64,000 nt of DNA from Chryseobacterium gleum (GTDB lineage: Bacteria; Bacteroidota; Bacteroidia; Flavobacteriales; Weeksellaceae), in the NCBI RefSeq assembly GCF_900636535.1, contig NZ_LR134289.1:1736001-1800000 (forward strand), written 5' to 3'. Below the pieces are notes generated by a model. The model saw only the letters and a list, made by a program, of their open reading frames with translations. It was not told where the DNA came from and searched no databases. The position numbers and the translations under genes are program-made. Of this stretch, positions 24,955 through 33,088 are shown one piece after another. The stretch's first letter is position 1. Each line of letters starts with the position of its first letter.

Positions 24955-25052
24955 AATTTATGTTTTTTATTGTTTATAATTATATTTGAATTCTTTTAAT
25001 AAGTTACCGACCTGGCTGTTTTTCTCTGATTTCTTTAAACCTTTTAGCCGAA

Positions 25053-25358
25053 TTATAAATATACTCCCTGATCCGATGGAGGAGTAATACTTCGAACGTC
25101 AATTAATCGATCACAAGCATACGTTGTGATAATTGATCTCATTTTATAGAAAAGCATTATGAAATACCTTTTGGTTATACTAGAACTTAAAATTGTTATA
25201 ATAATAATTTCGTGAAGGGTTATCCATGCCGTTGATATGTCCATGGAAACATAATACTTCTCCAGCCTGGCAGATTTATCTTTCTGCCATACCACTTCCT
25301 GAGTAGATTCGCCAAAAAAAGCGCATAAGGGGAGCGCCTCGAGATAGATTTTTTTCAT
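25053..25358 (-). pseudogene. Possible remnant of a secreted protein gene
   Basis: The frame of 101 codons starts MKKIYLEALPLCAFFGESTQEVVWQKD, which looks like the N-terminus of a flavobacterial secreted protein whose signal peptide has lost regularity. After about residue 28 the sequence turns into low-complexity, Ile/Tyr-rich text with no domain character, and other frames give short pieces such as CFHGHINGMDNPSRNYYY. This suggests a decayed gene, not a working one. I cannot name the ancestor. The flanks 24955-25052 and 25359-25580 show no gene. Confidence 0.3.
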
Positions 25359-25580
25359 TCCCGTGTTGTTGTTTTGAGTTAGTAATTAGTTATAAAAAAC
25401 TTCGCGAATCTAACATTTTTTAAGACATGAAAATCAATTTAATGTGGTATCCTGTAAATCATACTATTAATAATAAAATTCTATCTATTTTGTTTTATCT
25501 TCATTCTATTATGATGTAAAAATATCCATCAACAACGACAAAACTTATCGTATAAAATTTATCAACTCATTTTAATGCAT

Positions 25581-25605
25581 AAAAAAACCACTCTTCCGAG
25601 TGGCT
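25581..25605 (-). terminator. Terminator of the first duplicated secreted protein gene
   Basis: On the minus strand GCCACTCGGAAGAGTGG is followed by TTTTTTT. Its stem closely resembles the terminator of the neighbouring paralogue at 26111. Confidence 0.85.
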
Positions 25606-25623
25606 TTCTATTTTTAATCTGAT

Positions 25624-26034
25624 CTACTGATAGATGACAACATCATTTTTTTTGATCTGGTAACTTTTTTTGTAAGGTGTCAGAACATAGCTGTCTTTAA
25701 TGTGAGAACCGCTCTTCCAGATCTTTTCTTTTCCCTGCTTGTCCAAAATAATGCTTTTTGCAGCTCCATCCGGAATAAATACTTCAGCCTTAGTCATGCT
25801 TTTATTAAAAATAATCGCAGTCATTGAAGTATAACTTTTATCGGTATTTAATTCTTTTAACTTTATTTTCTGATCAAAAGTTCTTATACAATTATTTCTG
25901 AGTTGTGAGTAGGTATATCCTGCAGAACCGATACAGCCATGAACATCTCTGTCACCTCCTAAAACAGGAGTACTTTTCTGTGCAAAAACTAAGGAACCAA
26001 GGGACAAGGCACTGAATAAAATTATTTTTTTCAT
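25624..26034 (-). CDS. Small secreted protein with GCIGSAGYTYS motif, paralogue 1
   Basis: 136 residues, signal peptide MKKIILFSALSLGSLVFAQ. The mature protein begins GGDRDVHGCIGSAGYTYSQ and NNCIRTFDQKIKLKEL, with two conserved Cys that probably form a disulfide, then Lys-rich beta strands ending in KKNDVVIYQ. It is about 60 percent identical by eye to the next gene at 26155, a tandem duplicate. The D-x-HGCxxSAGYxxS...C(I/V)RxFxxxIxL pattern occurs in other Bacteroidota envelope proteins, of unknown function. Confidence 0.83.
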   Translation of the reverse strand: MKKIILFSALSLGSLVFAQKSTPVLGGDRDVHGCIGSAGYTYSQLRNNCIRTFDQKIKLKELNTDKSYTSMTAIIFNKSMTKAEVFIPDGAAKSIILDKQGKEKIWKSGSHIKDSYVLTPYKKSYQIKKNDVVIYQ

Positions 26035-26110
26035 AGGTAAAATTTTTGTTTTCTGATTGGTTTAAAATATCCCAAAAATGTGATATTAATTAATTTCTCT
26101 CTAAGGTACG

Positions 26111-26137
26111 AAAAAAACCACTCCTGCGAGTGGTTTT
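26111..26137 (-). terminator. Terminator of the second duplicated secreted protein gene
   Basis: On the minus strand AAAACCACTCGCAGGAGTGGTT followed by TTTTT. Near-identical to the terminator after paralogue 1, so the duplicated unit includes it. Confidence 0.85.
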
Positions 26138-26154
26138 CATCTTTAAATCTGATC

Positions 26155-26550
26155 TTAATGATAGATCACGATATTATCTTTTTTAAGCTGGTAACCGTTT
26201 TTCTTGTAAGGAACCAATGTATAGCCATCCTTTTTCCATGCTTTGGCTTTACCTGCTCTGGTAAGGATAATACTTCCAGTCTCAGCATCTTTTACAAAAA
26301 CTTCAGCTTTTTTCATGTCTTTGCTGAAAATAACTGCAGCTATAGAAGTATAGCTATCTTTTGGAGCTACTTCTGTTAACTTGATTTTCTGTTCAAAAGT
26401 TCTTACACAGTCTTTTTTAATCTGAGAGTATGTATACCCTGCAGAGCCAATACATCCGTGCGCATCTCTGTCGCCCCCTTTTATTTGAGTTTGTTGTGCG
26501 AATACCAAAGAACCAAGGAACATTGTGCTCAATAAAATTGTTTTTTTCAT
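26155..26550 (-). CDS. Small secreted protein with GCIGSAGYTYS motif, paralogue 2
   Basis: About 131 residues, signal peptide MKKTILLSTMFLGSLVFAQ. The mature part starts GGDRDAHGCIGSAGYTYSQIKKDCVRTFEQKIKL and ends KKDNIVIYH, matching paralogue 1 along its whole length. I chose the ATG at 26548-26550, which starts the signal peptide; an upstream ATG at 26560 adds only MQID. Upstream and downstream of the pair there is no shared operon partner with known role. Function unknown. Confidence 0.83.
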   Translation of the reverse strand: MKKTILLSTMFLGSLVFAQQTQIKGGDRDAHGCIGSAGYTYSQIKKDCVRTFEQKIKLTEVAPKDSYTSIAAVIFSKDMKKAEVFVKDAETGSIILTRAGKAKAWKKDGYTLVPYKKNGYQLKKDNIVIYH

Positions 26551-26642
26551 GTCGATTTGCATATAATAGTAATTACCGAGGTATTATTAAAAATCATGCC
26601 AAAAAAGACATAATACACAATTCTGTGAGTAACTTTTTTATA

Positions 26643-28970
26643 TTATTTGCTCCAGTTAATTTTTGAGTGCTGAACATGATCAGAACTTGTTCCGATCATG
26701 ATGTCGAATTCGCCTGGTTCCCAGTCATACTTCAATTCTCCGTTATAGAACTTAAGATTTTCAGGAGTAATATCGAAAGTCACTTTTTTAGATTCTCCTT
26801 TTTTAAGAAATACTTTCTGAAAGCCTTTTAATTCTTTTACCGGTCTGGTAATGCTTCCCACCATATCTCTGATGTACAGCTGAACGACTTCAGCACCGTC
26901 ATAGTTTCCTGCATTGGTTACTGTAACAGATGCCTGTACAGTCTGATTTCCTTTCGGGCTGGTATTGGAAACTGTCATATCGGAATAGTTGAATTTCGTA
27001 TAGCTCAAACCGTATCCAAAGGCATATAAAGGTGTATTACATTCATCCATATAGTTTGAACGGAATCTTTCATAGGTACATTTGTCCACTTTATCCTGAC
27101 TTAACGGGCGGCCTGTATTCTTAGCGTTATAGTAGATAGGAACCTGTCCAAGGCTTCTTGGGAAAGTCATCGGAAGTTTTCCGGAAGGATTTACTTTTCC
27201 GAACAGAACATCTGCAATTGCATTTCCTGCTTCAGATCCTGCAAACCAAGCGTTCAGAATAGCATCCGGAGTGTCTTTGACATTGGTTAAAGCTAAAGGA
27301 CGACCTGTGAAAAGAACCATTGCGATTGGTTTTCCCGTCTTCTTTAATTCGTTGAGTAAGTCAACCTGAGACTGAGGAATGGTGATTTCTGTTCTTGAAG
27401 AAGATTCCCCGCTCATTTCAGCAGATTCTCCGATTGCCAGAACAATAACGTCAGCTTTGTTTGCCACCTCAACAGCTTCTTTTAATAGCTCTTCTTTGGA
27501 ACGGTTGTCTCTGTCTGTTTTTTTACCGTGCGCAGCATAGATTTCTTCTAATTTAGCATCATAATCTATATTGGCTCCTTTTGCTGATAAAAACTTAACT
27601 TCTTTTCCGTAGTTTGATTGTAATCCCTGCATTAAAGAAACTGAAGAAGCATGTTTTGTAGCAACACTCCATGTTCCGGCCATATTCATTGAGTTATTCA
27701 CCAATGGTCCGATTACGGCAACTGTTCCTGATTTTTTCAAAGGCAATACCTGGTTATCGTTTTTCAGCAAAACCATGGATTGAGCAGCGGTGCTTCTCGC
27801 TATATTACGATTTTCCATATTATAGACTTCCTTTGCCGCCAGTTTTGCATCGCCGTGCTTATATGGATTATCAAATAAGCCAAGGTCATATTTTGCTTCA
27901 AGAATTCTTCTTGCCGCCATATCAATTTCAGCTTGTGTAACTTTTCCTTCTGCAAGGGATTTTTTTAATGTTGTTAAAAACCCTTCTCCCACCATATCCA
28001 TATCAACGCCGGCTTTTAAAGCCAAAGCAGATACCTGCTGAAGATCGCCCATACCATGTTCTACCATTTCATTGATACCGGTGTAATCTGTTACTACGAA
28101 TCCTTTAAATTTCCATTGATTTCTCAATACTTCTGTCTGAAGCCATCTGTTTCCTGTCGCCGGTACTCCATCCACTTCATTGAAAGAAGCCATTACCGAA
28201 GCAACCCCTGCATCTACAGCGGCTTTGTAAGGAGGAAAATATTCATTGAACATTCTCACATGGCTCATATCAACAGTATTGTAATCTCTTCCCGCTTCTC
28301 CGGCACCGTATAATGCAAAATGCTTTACACAAGCTAAGATATTACTCCCGTTTGCCAGATCTTTCCCCTGATATCCATATACCATATTTTTGGAAATTTC
28401 ACTTCCAAGGTAAGGATCTTCACCGGAACCTTCCGATACTCTTCCCCATCTTGGTTCTCTGGAGATATCTACCATTGGAGAGAATGTCCAGTTGATTCCG
28501 TCAGAAGCAGCTTCTCTTGCAGCTACTCTTGCAGACTGTTGGATAAGATTCATATCCCATGAAGCCGCCAAACCTAAAGGAATGGGAAAAGTGGTTTCAT
28601 ACCCGTGAATAACATCCATTCCAAAGATCATAGGGATCTTAAGACGGCTCTTTTCCACAGCTACTTTCTGAACAGCTTTGATCTTATCTGCTCCTTTTAT
28701 ATTGAATAATCCTCCTACTAATCCCTGCTCTACTTTCTTCCCGATATCAGAGCTTTGCGCCTGGCCTGTAGTGAAATCTCCGGAAGTCGGCAGATTCATC
28801 TGACCGATCTTTTCATCCAATGTCATTTTAGATAAAAGATTGTCTACAAAAGCTTTCTTTTTGGCCTGATACTGTGCCGTCTGATAAGACTGAACAGGCT
28901 TCGTTACCATTTCCTGCGCGGAAATTACGGGAGCCAATGCTAAAGTGGCGATTACAATTAACTTTTTCAT
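26643..28970 (-). CDS. bglX: GH3 beta-glucosidase (BglX-like), secreted
   Basis: 775 residues with signal peptide MKKLIVIATLALAPVISAQ. An N-terminal TIM-like GH3 domain has IFGMDVIHGYETTFPIPLG and GFVVTDYTGINEM; the Asp in VTDY is the expected nucleophile (about residue 300). The C-terminal GH3 domain holds ALAIGESAEMSGESSSRTEI and a fibronectin III-like end (about 660-775). It would hydrolyse beta-linked glucose from oligosaccharides in the periplasm or at the cell surface. It is the last gene of the SusCD locus on the same strand, 46 nt after the small unknown gene. A match to GH3 sophorose-cleaving enzymes is inference. Confidence 0.93.
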   Translation of the reverse strand: MKKLIVIATLALAPVISAQEMVTKPVQSYQTAQYQAKKKAFVDNLLSKMTLDEKIGQMNLPTSGDFTTGQAQSSDIGKKVEQGLVGGLFNIKGADKIKAVQKVAVEKSRLKIPMIFGMDVIHGYETTFPIPLGLAASWDMNLIQQSARVAAREAASDGINWTFSPMVDISREPRWGRVSEGSGEDPYLGSEISKNMVYGYQGKDLANGSNILACVKHFALYGAGEAGRDYNTVDMSHVRMFNEYFPPYKAAVDAGVASVMASFNEVDGVPATGNRWLQTEVLRNQWKFKGFVVTDYTGINEMVEHGMGDLQQVSALALKAGVDMDMVGEGFLTTLKKSLAEGKVTQAEIDMAARRILEAKYDLGLFDNPYKHGDAKLAAKEVYNMENRNIARSTAAQSMVLLKNDNQVLPLKKSGTVAVIGPLVNNSMNMAGTWSVATKHASSVSLMQGLQSNYGKEVKFLSAKGANIDYDAKLEEIYAAHGKKTDRDNRSKEELLKEAVEVANKADVIVLAIGESAEMSGESSSRTEITIPQSQVDLLNELKKTGKPIAMVLFTGRPLALTNVKDTPDAILNAWFAGSEAGNAIADVLFGKVNPSGKLPMTFPRSLGQVPIYYNAKNTGRPLSQDKVDKCTYERFRSNYMDECNTPLYAFGYGLSYTKFNYSDMTVSNTSPKGNQTVQASVTVTNAGNYDGAEVVQLYIRDMVGSITRPVKELKGFQKVFLKKGESKKVTFDITPENLKFYNGELKYDWEPGEFDIMIGTSSDHVQHSKINWSK

Positions 28971-29016
28971 AAATCTATCTTCTTAAATTAATTCTATTTT
29001 TATTTTAATCTCTGAA

Positions 29017-29403
29017 CTATTCTACAATCAAGTACAATTCGTTCTTTTTTTTATTTGATTCTAAATATCCCAATACACAGATTAAACTTCCATATTCATT
29101 CATTGTATTATCATTCCGGGAAATATTCAGCCATTCAAAATATTTGTTTTCAAGCAGATCCGGATGAAGATGCTGCCCTTTATATTGTGATAAATTAATC
29201 AATTTTCTGCTTCCGGATTCTTTGATATTCTCTAGTTTTACTTCTGTTTGAAAAATAAAATTTAATAAATTAAAAAAATTCCAATCATTGATATATTTAT
29301 TCTCAAACAATAGCTTTTCTGTAGTATATTTTTCGAGAAATTTTTGTTCATTCAGAAGAATATCATCATCAGGTTTATCTAATCCGATAAAAATTAATTC
29401 CAT
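29017..29403 (-). CDS. Unknown cytosolic protein inside the SusCD locus
   Basis: 128 residues without signal peptide or membrane segment. It starts MELIFIGLDKPDDDILLNEQK and has aromatic-rich strands, but no known domain recognised. Its ATG (29401-29403) overlaps the TAA of the upstream esterase by one base (TAATG), so it is probably translationally coupled to the esterase gene. Its place between an esterase and a glucosidase may mean it is part of the same pathway or simply a passenger. Confidence 0.72.
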   Translation of the reverse strand: MELIFIGLDKPDDDILLNEQKFLEKYTTEKLLFENKYINDWNFFNLLNFIFQTEVKLENIKESGSRKLINLSQYKGQHLHPDLLENKYFEWLNISRNDNTMNEYGSLICVLGYLESNKKKNELYLIVE

Positions 29404-30109
29404 TACTTATTTTTCTTTTTCGAAAGCATCCATTCATACAATGCAGCATCTGAATAGGTTGAATCCCATGAATTATGGTTATCATTCGGGAAGATCACCA
29501 ATTCTGCCGTTGGATTTACAGGGTGCAGCTTCTGATAAAAATTAAAAGCGTTGGCAGGAAGTACAATATCATCCATTCCCCATGAAATATTTTCAGATTC
29601 AAATCTTTAAACCTATGAATATTGGCGGTCATCACCTGATCTGTAGGAGCACAGACAGAAGCTACTGCTGCAAACATTTCAGGGTGCTCCATGGCCAGCT
29701 TCAAAGTTCCCCATCCTCCCATTGAAAGTCCGGTAAGGTAGATACGGGAAGCATCTATTTTATATTTTTTCTGAATTTCTTTGATCAGGTTATAAACCGT
29801 AACCGTATCCCACCACATTCCTTCCGGACATTGGGGAGCAAGAATAGCGACCGGTTCTTTGATCAGATTTTTGTAGGTAAACGGACTGTGTGCTTTTACC
29901 AGATCAAGATTAGTCCCACGCTCTCCTGAACCGTGTAAAAAGACCATTAACGGTACATTTCCTTTTACATTCTGCGGGTAATCCAGAATATAGGACATTT
30001 TATCCTGTCTTTTAATTTCTTTATTGAATTCCGTTTTTATTTCCTGCGCATTCACCTGTAATGAAAGCGGCAGCAGTAAAAGCGGGAGGTGTTTCAGTTT
30101 TAATTTCAT
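29403..30109 (-). pseudogene. Secreted esterase / prolyl-oligopeptidase-like hydrolase, frameshifted
   Basis: The N-terminal 178 codons encode a signal peptide (MKLKLKHLPLLLLPLSLQVNAQ) and an alpha/beta hydrolase with HGSGERG and the nucleophile elbow GLSMGGWG. At the run of four G (minus; 29578-29581) the frame is lost: the original continues 19 residues to a stop near 29519. In the next frame the expected tail appears: GMDDIVLPANAFNFYQ (Asp of the triad) and PNDNHNSWDS (His), ending at a TAA at 29403-29405. One missing base, probably GGGGG to GGGG, explains it. It may be a true pseudogene or a sequencing error. Confidence 0.85.
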
Positions 30110-30155
30110 ATTATCAGATTTTGGCTAAAACCATGGATTTGAATTTTTTATTTTT

Positions 30156-30175
30156 AAACGGGCTAAAGCCCGTTT
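30156..30175. repeat. Palindrome in the SusCD operon spacer
   Basis: AAACGGGC-TAAA-GCCCGTTT is a perfect 8-bp hairpin, followed by CTATTGAGT. It belongs to the family at 6884 and 14714. It lies between the GH144-like and esterase genes and has no T-run on the minus strand, so it is not a classical terminator. Confidence 0.75.
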
Positions 30176-30184
30176 CTATTGAGT

Positions 30185-31576
30185 TTACTTTATCCCATAT
30201 TTGGCTGACTGGAAGCTTAATTTTTTCAATCCCTGCTGAATTTCAGGAGCATTCATAAACAGTTTCCAAAGGAATCCTGATCTGTAATTTTCGATCATTG
30301 GGGCTATGGTTCCCTGATCAATAGCCAGATATCTTGGGGTAAACCAATTGTTGTAATGGATAGAAGTGGCATCATAAGGTCCCGCAGATCCAATGAATTC
30401 AGGTTTTTGAGTATAAATGAATCTCAGGAAAGTCATTGATTCTTTTGGGGTATATGGGAAACTGCTCAATGCCGCCGTAGGTGTTATCACTCCGTTATCA
30501 TTGCCTGGCATGTGCGCCGTATATCCAGTGCTTCCGTCCTCATTTCTTGTGTAACCGGCTGTAAGTCCCCAATAGTTGGGCCCGTAGTCTTTCCACTGTT
30601 TTGGATTTTCAACGCAGTATTTATAGTCGATAAGGGTTTGATTTTTATTGACTTCAAAGTAATTTTTCACGAGCTTATCAGATAATCCTGTCGGATCAAG
30701 CCCAATATATGAATATTGTGCCCAGAAAAGCGGACCGCCATATTCTTCGGCATAATTATGTTTTACATACAGGGGTAACCCGTATTTTGTTTTATCTGTA
30801 AGGTAAGTTCCGTTTCTGGTCCATCCTTTATAATAGGTTTCAGCATCAATGGAATAGGTAGGTGAAGATGCTGCTAAGATATACGTGATCAGACATTCAT
30901 TATATCCTTCAAGAGGAAAGTTCATTTCCCATTGGTAATCCGGTGACCAGTGCCAGTAAAGAACTTTCTGTCCTCCTTTGGTATACCAGTTCCATTGGAT
31001 TCCTTTCCACAGCTCGTCACATTTTGCTGCAAGGGCTTTTTCTTCTGCGTTTCCGTTTTTAAAATATTCACGGACCATCAGTATTCCTGAAGTAAGGAAA
31101 GCTGTTTCCACAAGATCACCACCATTATCTTTTTTCCCGAAAGGAACTGTTTTCCCGGTTTCCCCATTGATCCAATGAGACCATGCCCCTTTGTGACGGT
31201 CTGCTTTAGCCAGGAAATCCATGATGTGAGTAAGCCTTTTCACAGCCTCTTTTCTTGGAACAAATCCTCTTTCCACTCCTACCAGAATAGTTGCCAACCC
31301 AAATCCTGAGCCTCCTGTAGTGATTACGTGCTTATCGTTATCCGGATAAATATTGTCTTCATGGTAACGCTCTCTTCCCAGCATCGAGTTAGGTTCTGCG
31401 TAGTCCCAGAAGTACTTTAAAGCATCTTTCTGTACTCTGTCCATCAGTTGTTCATCTGTGATATTGTTTTTTACAGCTTCAGGTTTTCCAGCTTCCTGTT
31501 GGACAACGGGAGCATTTTTACAGGAATACACAAAGAATAAAGAGGTAATAGCCATTGATAATACGTTCCTTTTCAT
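30185..31576 (-). CDS. GH144-type (glucoamylase-like) endo-beta-1,2-glucanase, lipoprotein
   Basis: 463 residues. MKRNVLSMAITSLFFVYSC has a lipobox Cys19, so it should be anchored to a membrane. The rest is the PF10091 glucoamylase-like (alpha/alpha)6 domain. As I recall, the founding GH144 enzyme (Chitinophaga pinensis SGL) uses two Asp four residues apart and a later Glu; this protein has Asp150 and Asp154 in DNGGDLVET and Glu227 in EGYNECL, at the expected spacing. It would cut beta-1,2-glucan into sophoro-oligosaccharides. It follows susD directly. The substrate assignment rests on family recognition only. Confidence 0.85.
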   Translation of the reverse strand: MKRNVLSMAITSLFFVYSCKNAPVVQQEAGKPEAVKNNITDEQLMDRVQKDALKYFWDYAEPNSMLGRERYHEDNIYPDNDKHVITTGGSGFGLATILVGVERGFVPRKEAVKRLTHIMDFLAKADRHKGAWSHWINGETGKTVPFGKKDNGGDLVETAFLTSGILMVREYFKNGNAEEKALAAKCDELWKGIQWNWYTKGGQKVLYWHWSPDYQWEMNFPLEGYNECLITYILAASSPTYSIDAETYYKGWTRNGTYLTDKTKYGLPLYVKHNYAEEYGGPLFWAQYSYIGLDPTGLSDKLVKNYFEVNKNQTLIDYKYCVENPKQWKDYGPNYWGLTAGYTRNEDGSTGYTAHMPGNDNGVITPTAALSSFPYTPKESMTFLRFIYTQKPEFIGSAGPYDATSIHYNNWFTPRYLAIDQGTIAPMIENYRSGFLWKLFMNAPEIQQGLKKLSFQSAKYGIK

Positions 31577-31652
31577 GAGATCTCTTTTTATAGGGTTTCT
31601 AACTAAAAGAAGAGGAGAACTTTCATTCTCCTCTAAAGTTTATTGATTAAAT

Positions 31653-33077
31653 TTAATAGCCGGGGTTTTGAACAAAGACTCCGTTACTTTGATTCATTGC
31701 GTCCAAAGGAATCGGGAAAAGCTCATTTTTACCAGTCTTGAATCCTTTAGGTCCTAAATAAGTAGCTGCCTGTCCTGTTCTTACTAAATCTGGGAATCTA
31801 TCATTTTCCATAGCCAACTCAACTCTTCTTTCCTGCCAAATAGCCATTCTAAGAGCAGTTTGAGTAGATGCTGTAGTATTGGCAAGATGGGCTCTTGTTC
31901 TTACTTTATTAAGATTAGTTATTGCTGCAGAAGTATTCCCTAATTCATTGGCAGCTTCTGCATTGATTAAAAGGATATCAGCAAATCTTAAAATTCTTAT
32001 ATTCTGAATAGAACCGTATCCACATGCTTTATTGTTCAAAGATGATGGTACATAAACTTTCTGGTTCCACATATTACCTGCCTGAGGATCTCCTTTGTGA
32101 ATCAAATCTCCTTCAAGAGTTGTTTCACCCTCTCTTAGGATAGTTAGTTCTTTTCTGATATCTCCTGGCTCAAATGCATTTTCCAATTCCTGGGTTGGGG
32201 TGAAAAAACCCCATCCGAATTGATTCCTCACACCTTGGACCTCCGCATATTGACTTCCTCCATATGCTGCAGAACAATCACAGTTAACCTCAAAAACAGA
32301 CTCTGGACCAAACTCACCTGCAGGTCTGAATAAATGGTTAAAATCAGGGTCTAATGAATATCCCATCGAAATGACCTGATTAGAAGTCTCATAGGCCTTT
32401 TGATAATCTTTCATATATAAATATACTTTTGAAAGTAATCCTAAGGCTCCGCCTTTTGTAACTCTTCCCAGATCTGCAGCAGGATAACTTTGAGGTAAGA
32501 CAGCAGCGGCGGCAGTAAGATCAGAAACAATAAAGTTATAAACCTCTGCTGCAGAATTTCTCGGTTTTATATAATTTCCATCAGCTGGTAATCCATCAAA
32601 TATAGGAACGCCTCCATAAATTCTTACTAAGTTAAAATAAAAATAGGCTCTTAACATTCTGGCTTCAGCTATCAGTCTATTTTTAAGAGTGGCATCCATA
32701 TCTATTTTCGGAACATTTGTAATAACCTGGTTTGCTCTGTTAACAGCTTGCCATTGCCCAATCCAATAACCTCTTACTCCTTCATCACTTACTGTAAATG
32801 TGAAGTTATCATATGCATTAATGAATGATGCATCTCCCGGATTTGATCCCTTTTCTACATCATCTCCAGTTACTCCAAATACATATTGTGCAGGAAAACC
32901 AGAATTTTCCCAGCTTCTTAAAAAGCTATAAATAGCACTTGTTGCCTGCATAGCATCCTCCTGCGTTGTGAAGAAGTTGCTTACATCTGTTTGTCCTTCA
33001 TCCTTGATATCTACAAAGTCATTATTACAACTTACAATTAAGGAAAGTATAGAAAGTGTTAAAAATATTTTTTTCAT
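31653..33077 (-). CDS. susD: SusD/RagB family outer-membrane lipoprotein
   Basis: 474 residues. Signal peptide and lipobox in MKKIFLTLSILSLIVSC give Cys17 lipidation on the cell surface. The mature part is the TPR-based SusD fold: NNDFVDIKDEGQTDVSNFFTTQEDAMQATSAIYSFL at the start, RANQVITNVPKI, then RDNRFPDLVRTG-like C-terminal ERRVELAMENDRFPDLVRTG. SusD proteins bind the glycan and close over the SusC pore. Immediately downstream of susC (11-nt gap) and upstream of the GH144-like gene. The gene symbol marks the family only. Confidence 0.93.
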   Translation of the reverse strand: MKKIFLTLSILSLIVSCNNDFVDIKDEGQTDVSNFFTTQEDAMQATSAIYSFLRSWENSGFPAQYVFGVTGDDVEKGSNPGDASFINAYDNFTFTVSDEGVRGYWIGQWQAVNRANQVITNVPKIDMDATLKNRLIAEARMLRAYFYFNLVRIYGGVPIFDGLPADGNYIKPRNSAAEVYNFIVSDLTAAAAVLPQSYPAADLGRVTKGGALGLLSKVYLYMKDYQKAYETSNQVISMGYSLDPDFNHLFRPAGEFGPESVFEVNCDCSAAYGGSQYAEVQGVRNQFGWGFFTPTQELENAFEPGDIRKELTILREGETTLEGDLIHKGDPQAGNMWNQKVYVPSSLNNKACGYGSIQNIRILRFADILLINAEAANELGNTSAAITNLNKVRTRAHLANTTASTQTALRMAIWQERRVELAMENDRFPDLVRTGQAATYLGPKGFKTGKNELFPIPLDAMNQSNGVFVQNPGY

Positions 33078-33088
33078 GATCTTTTTAA

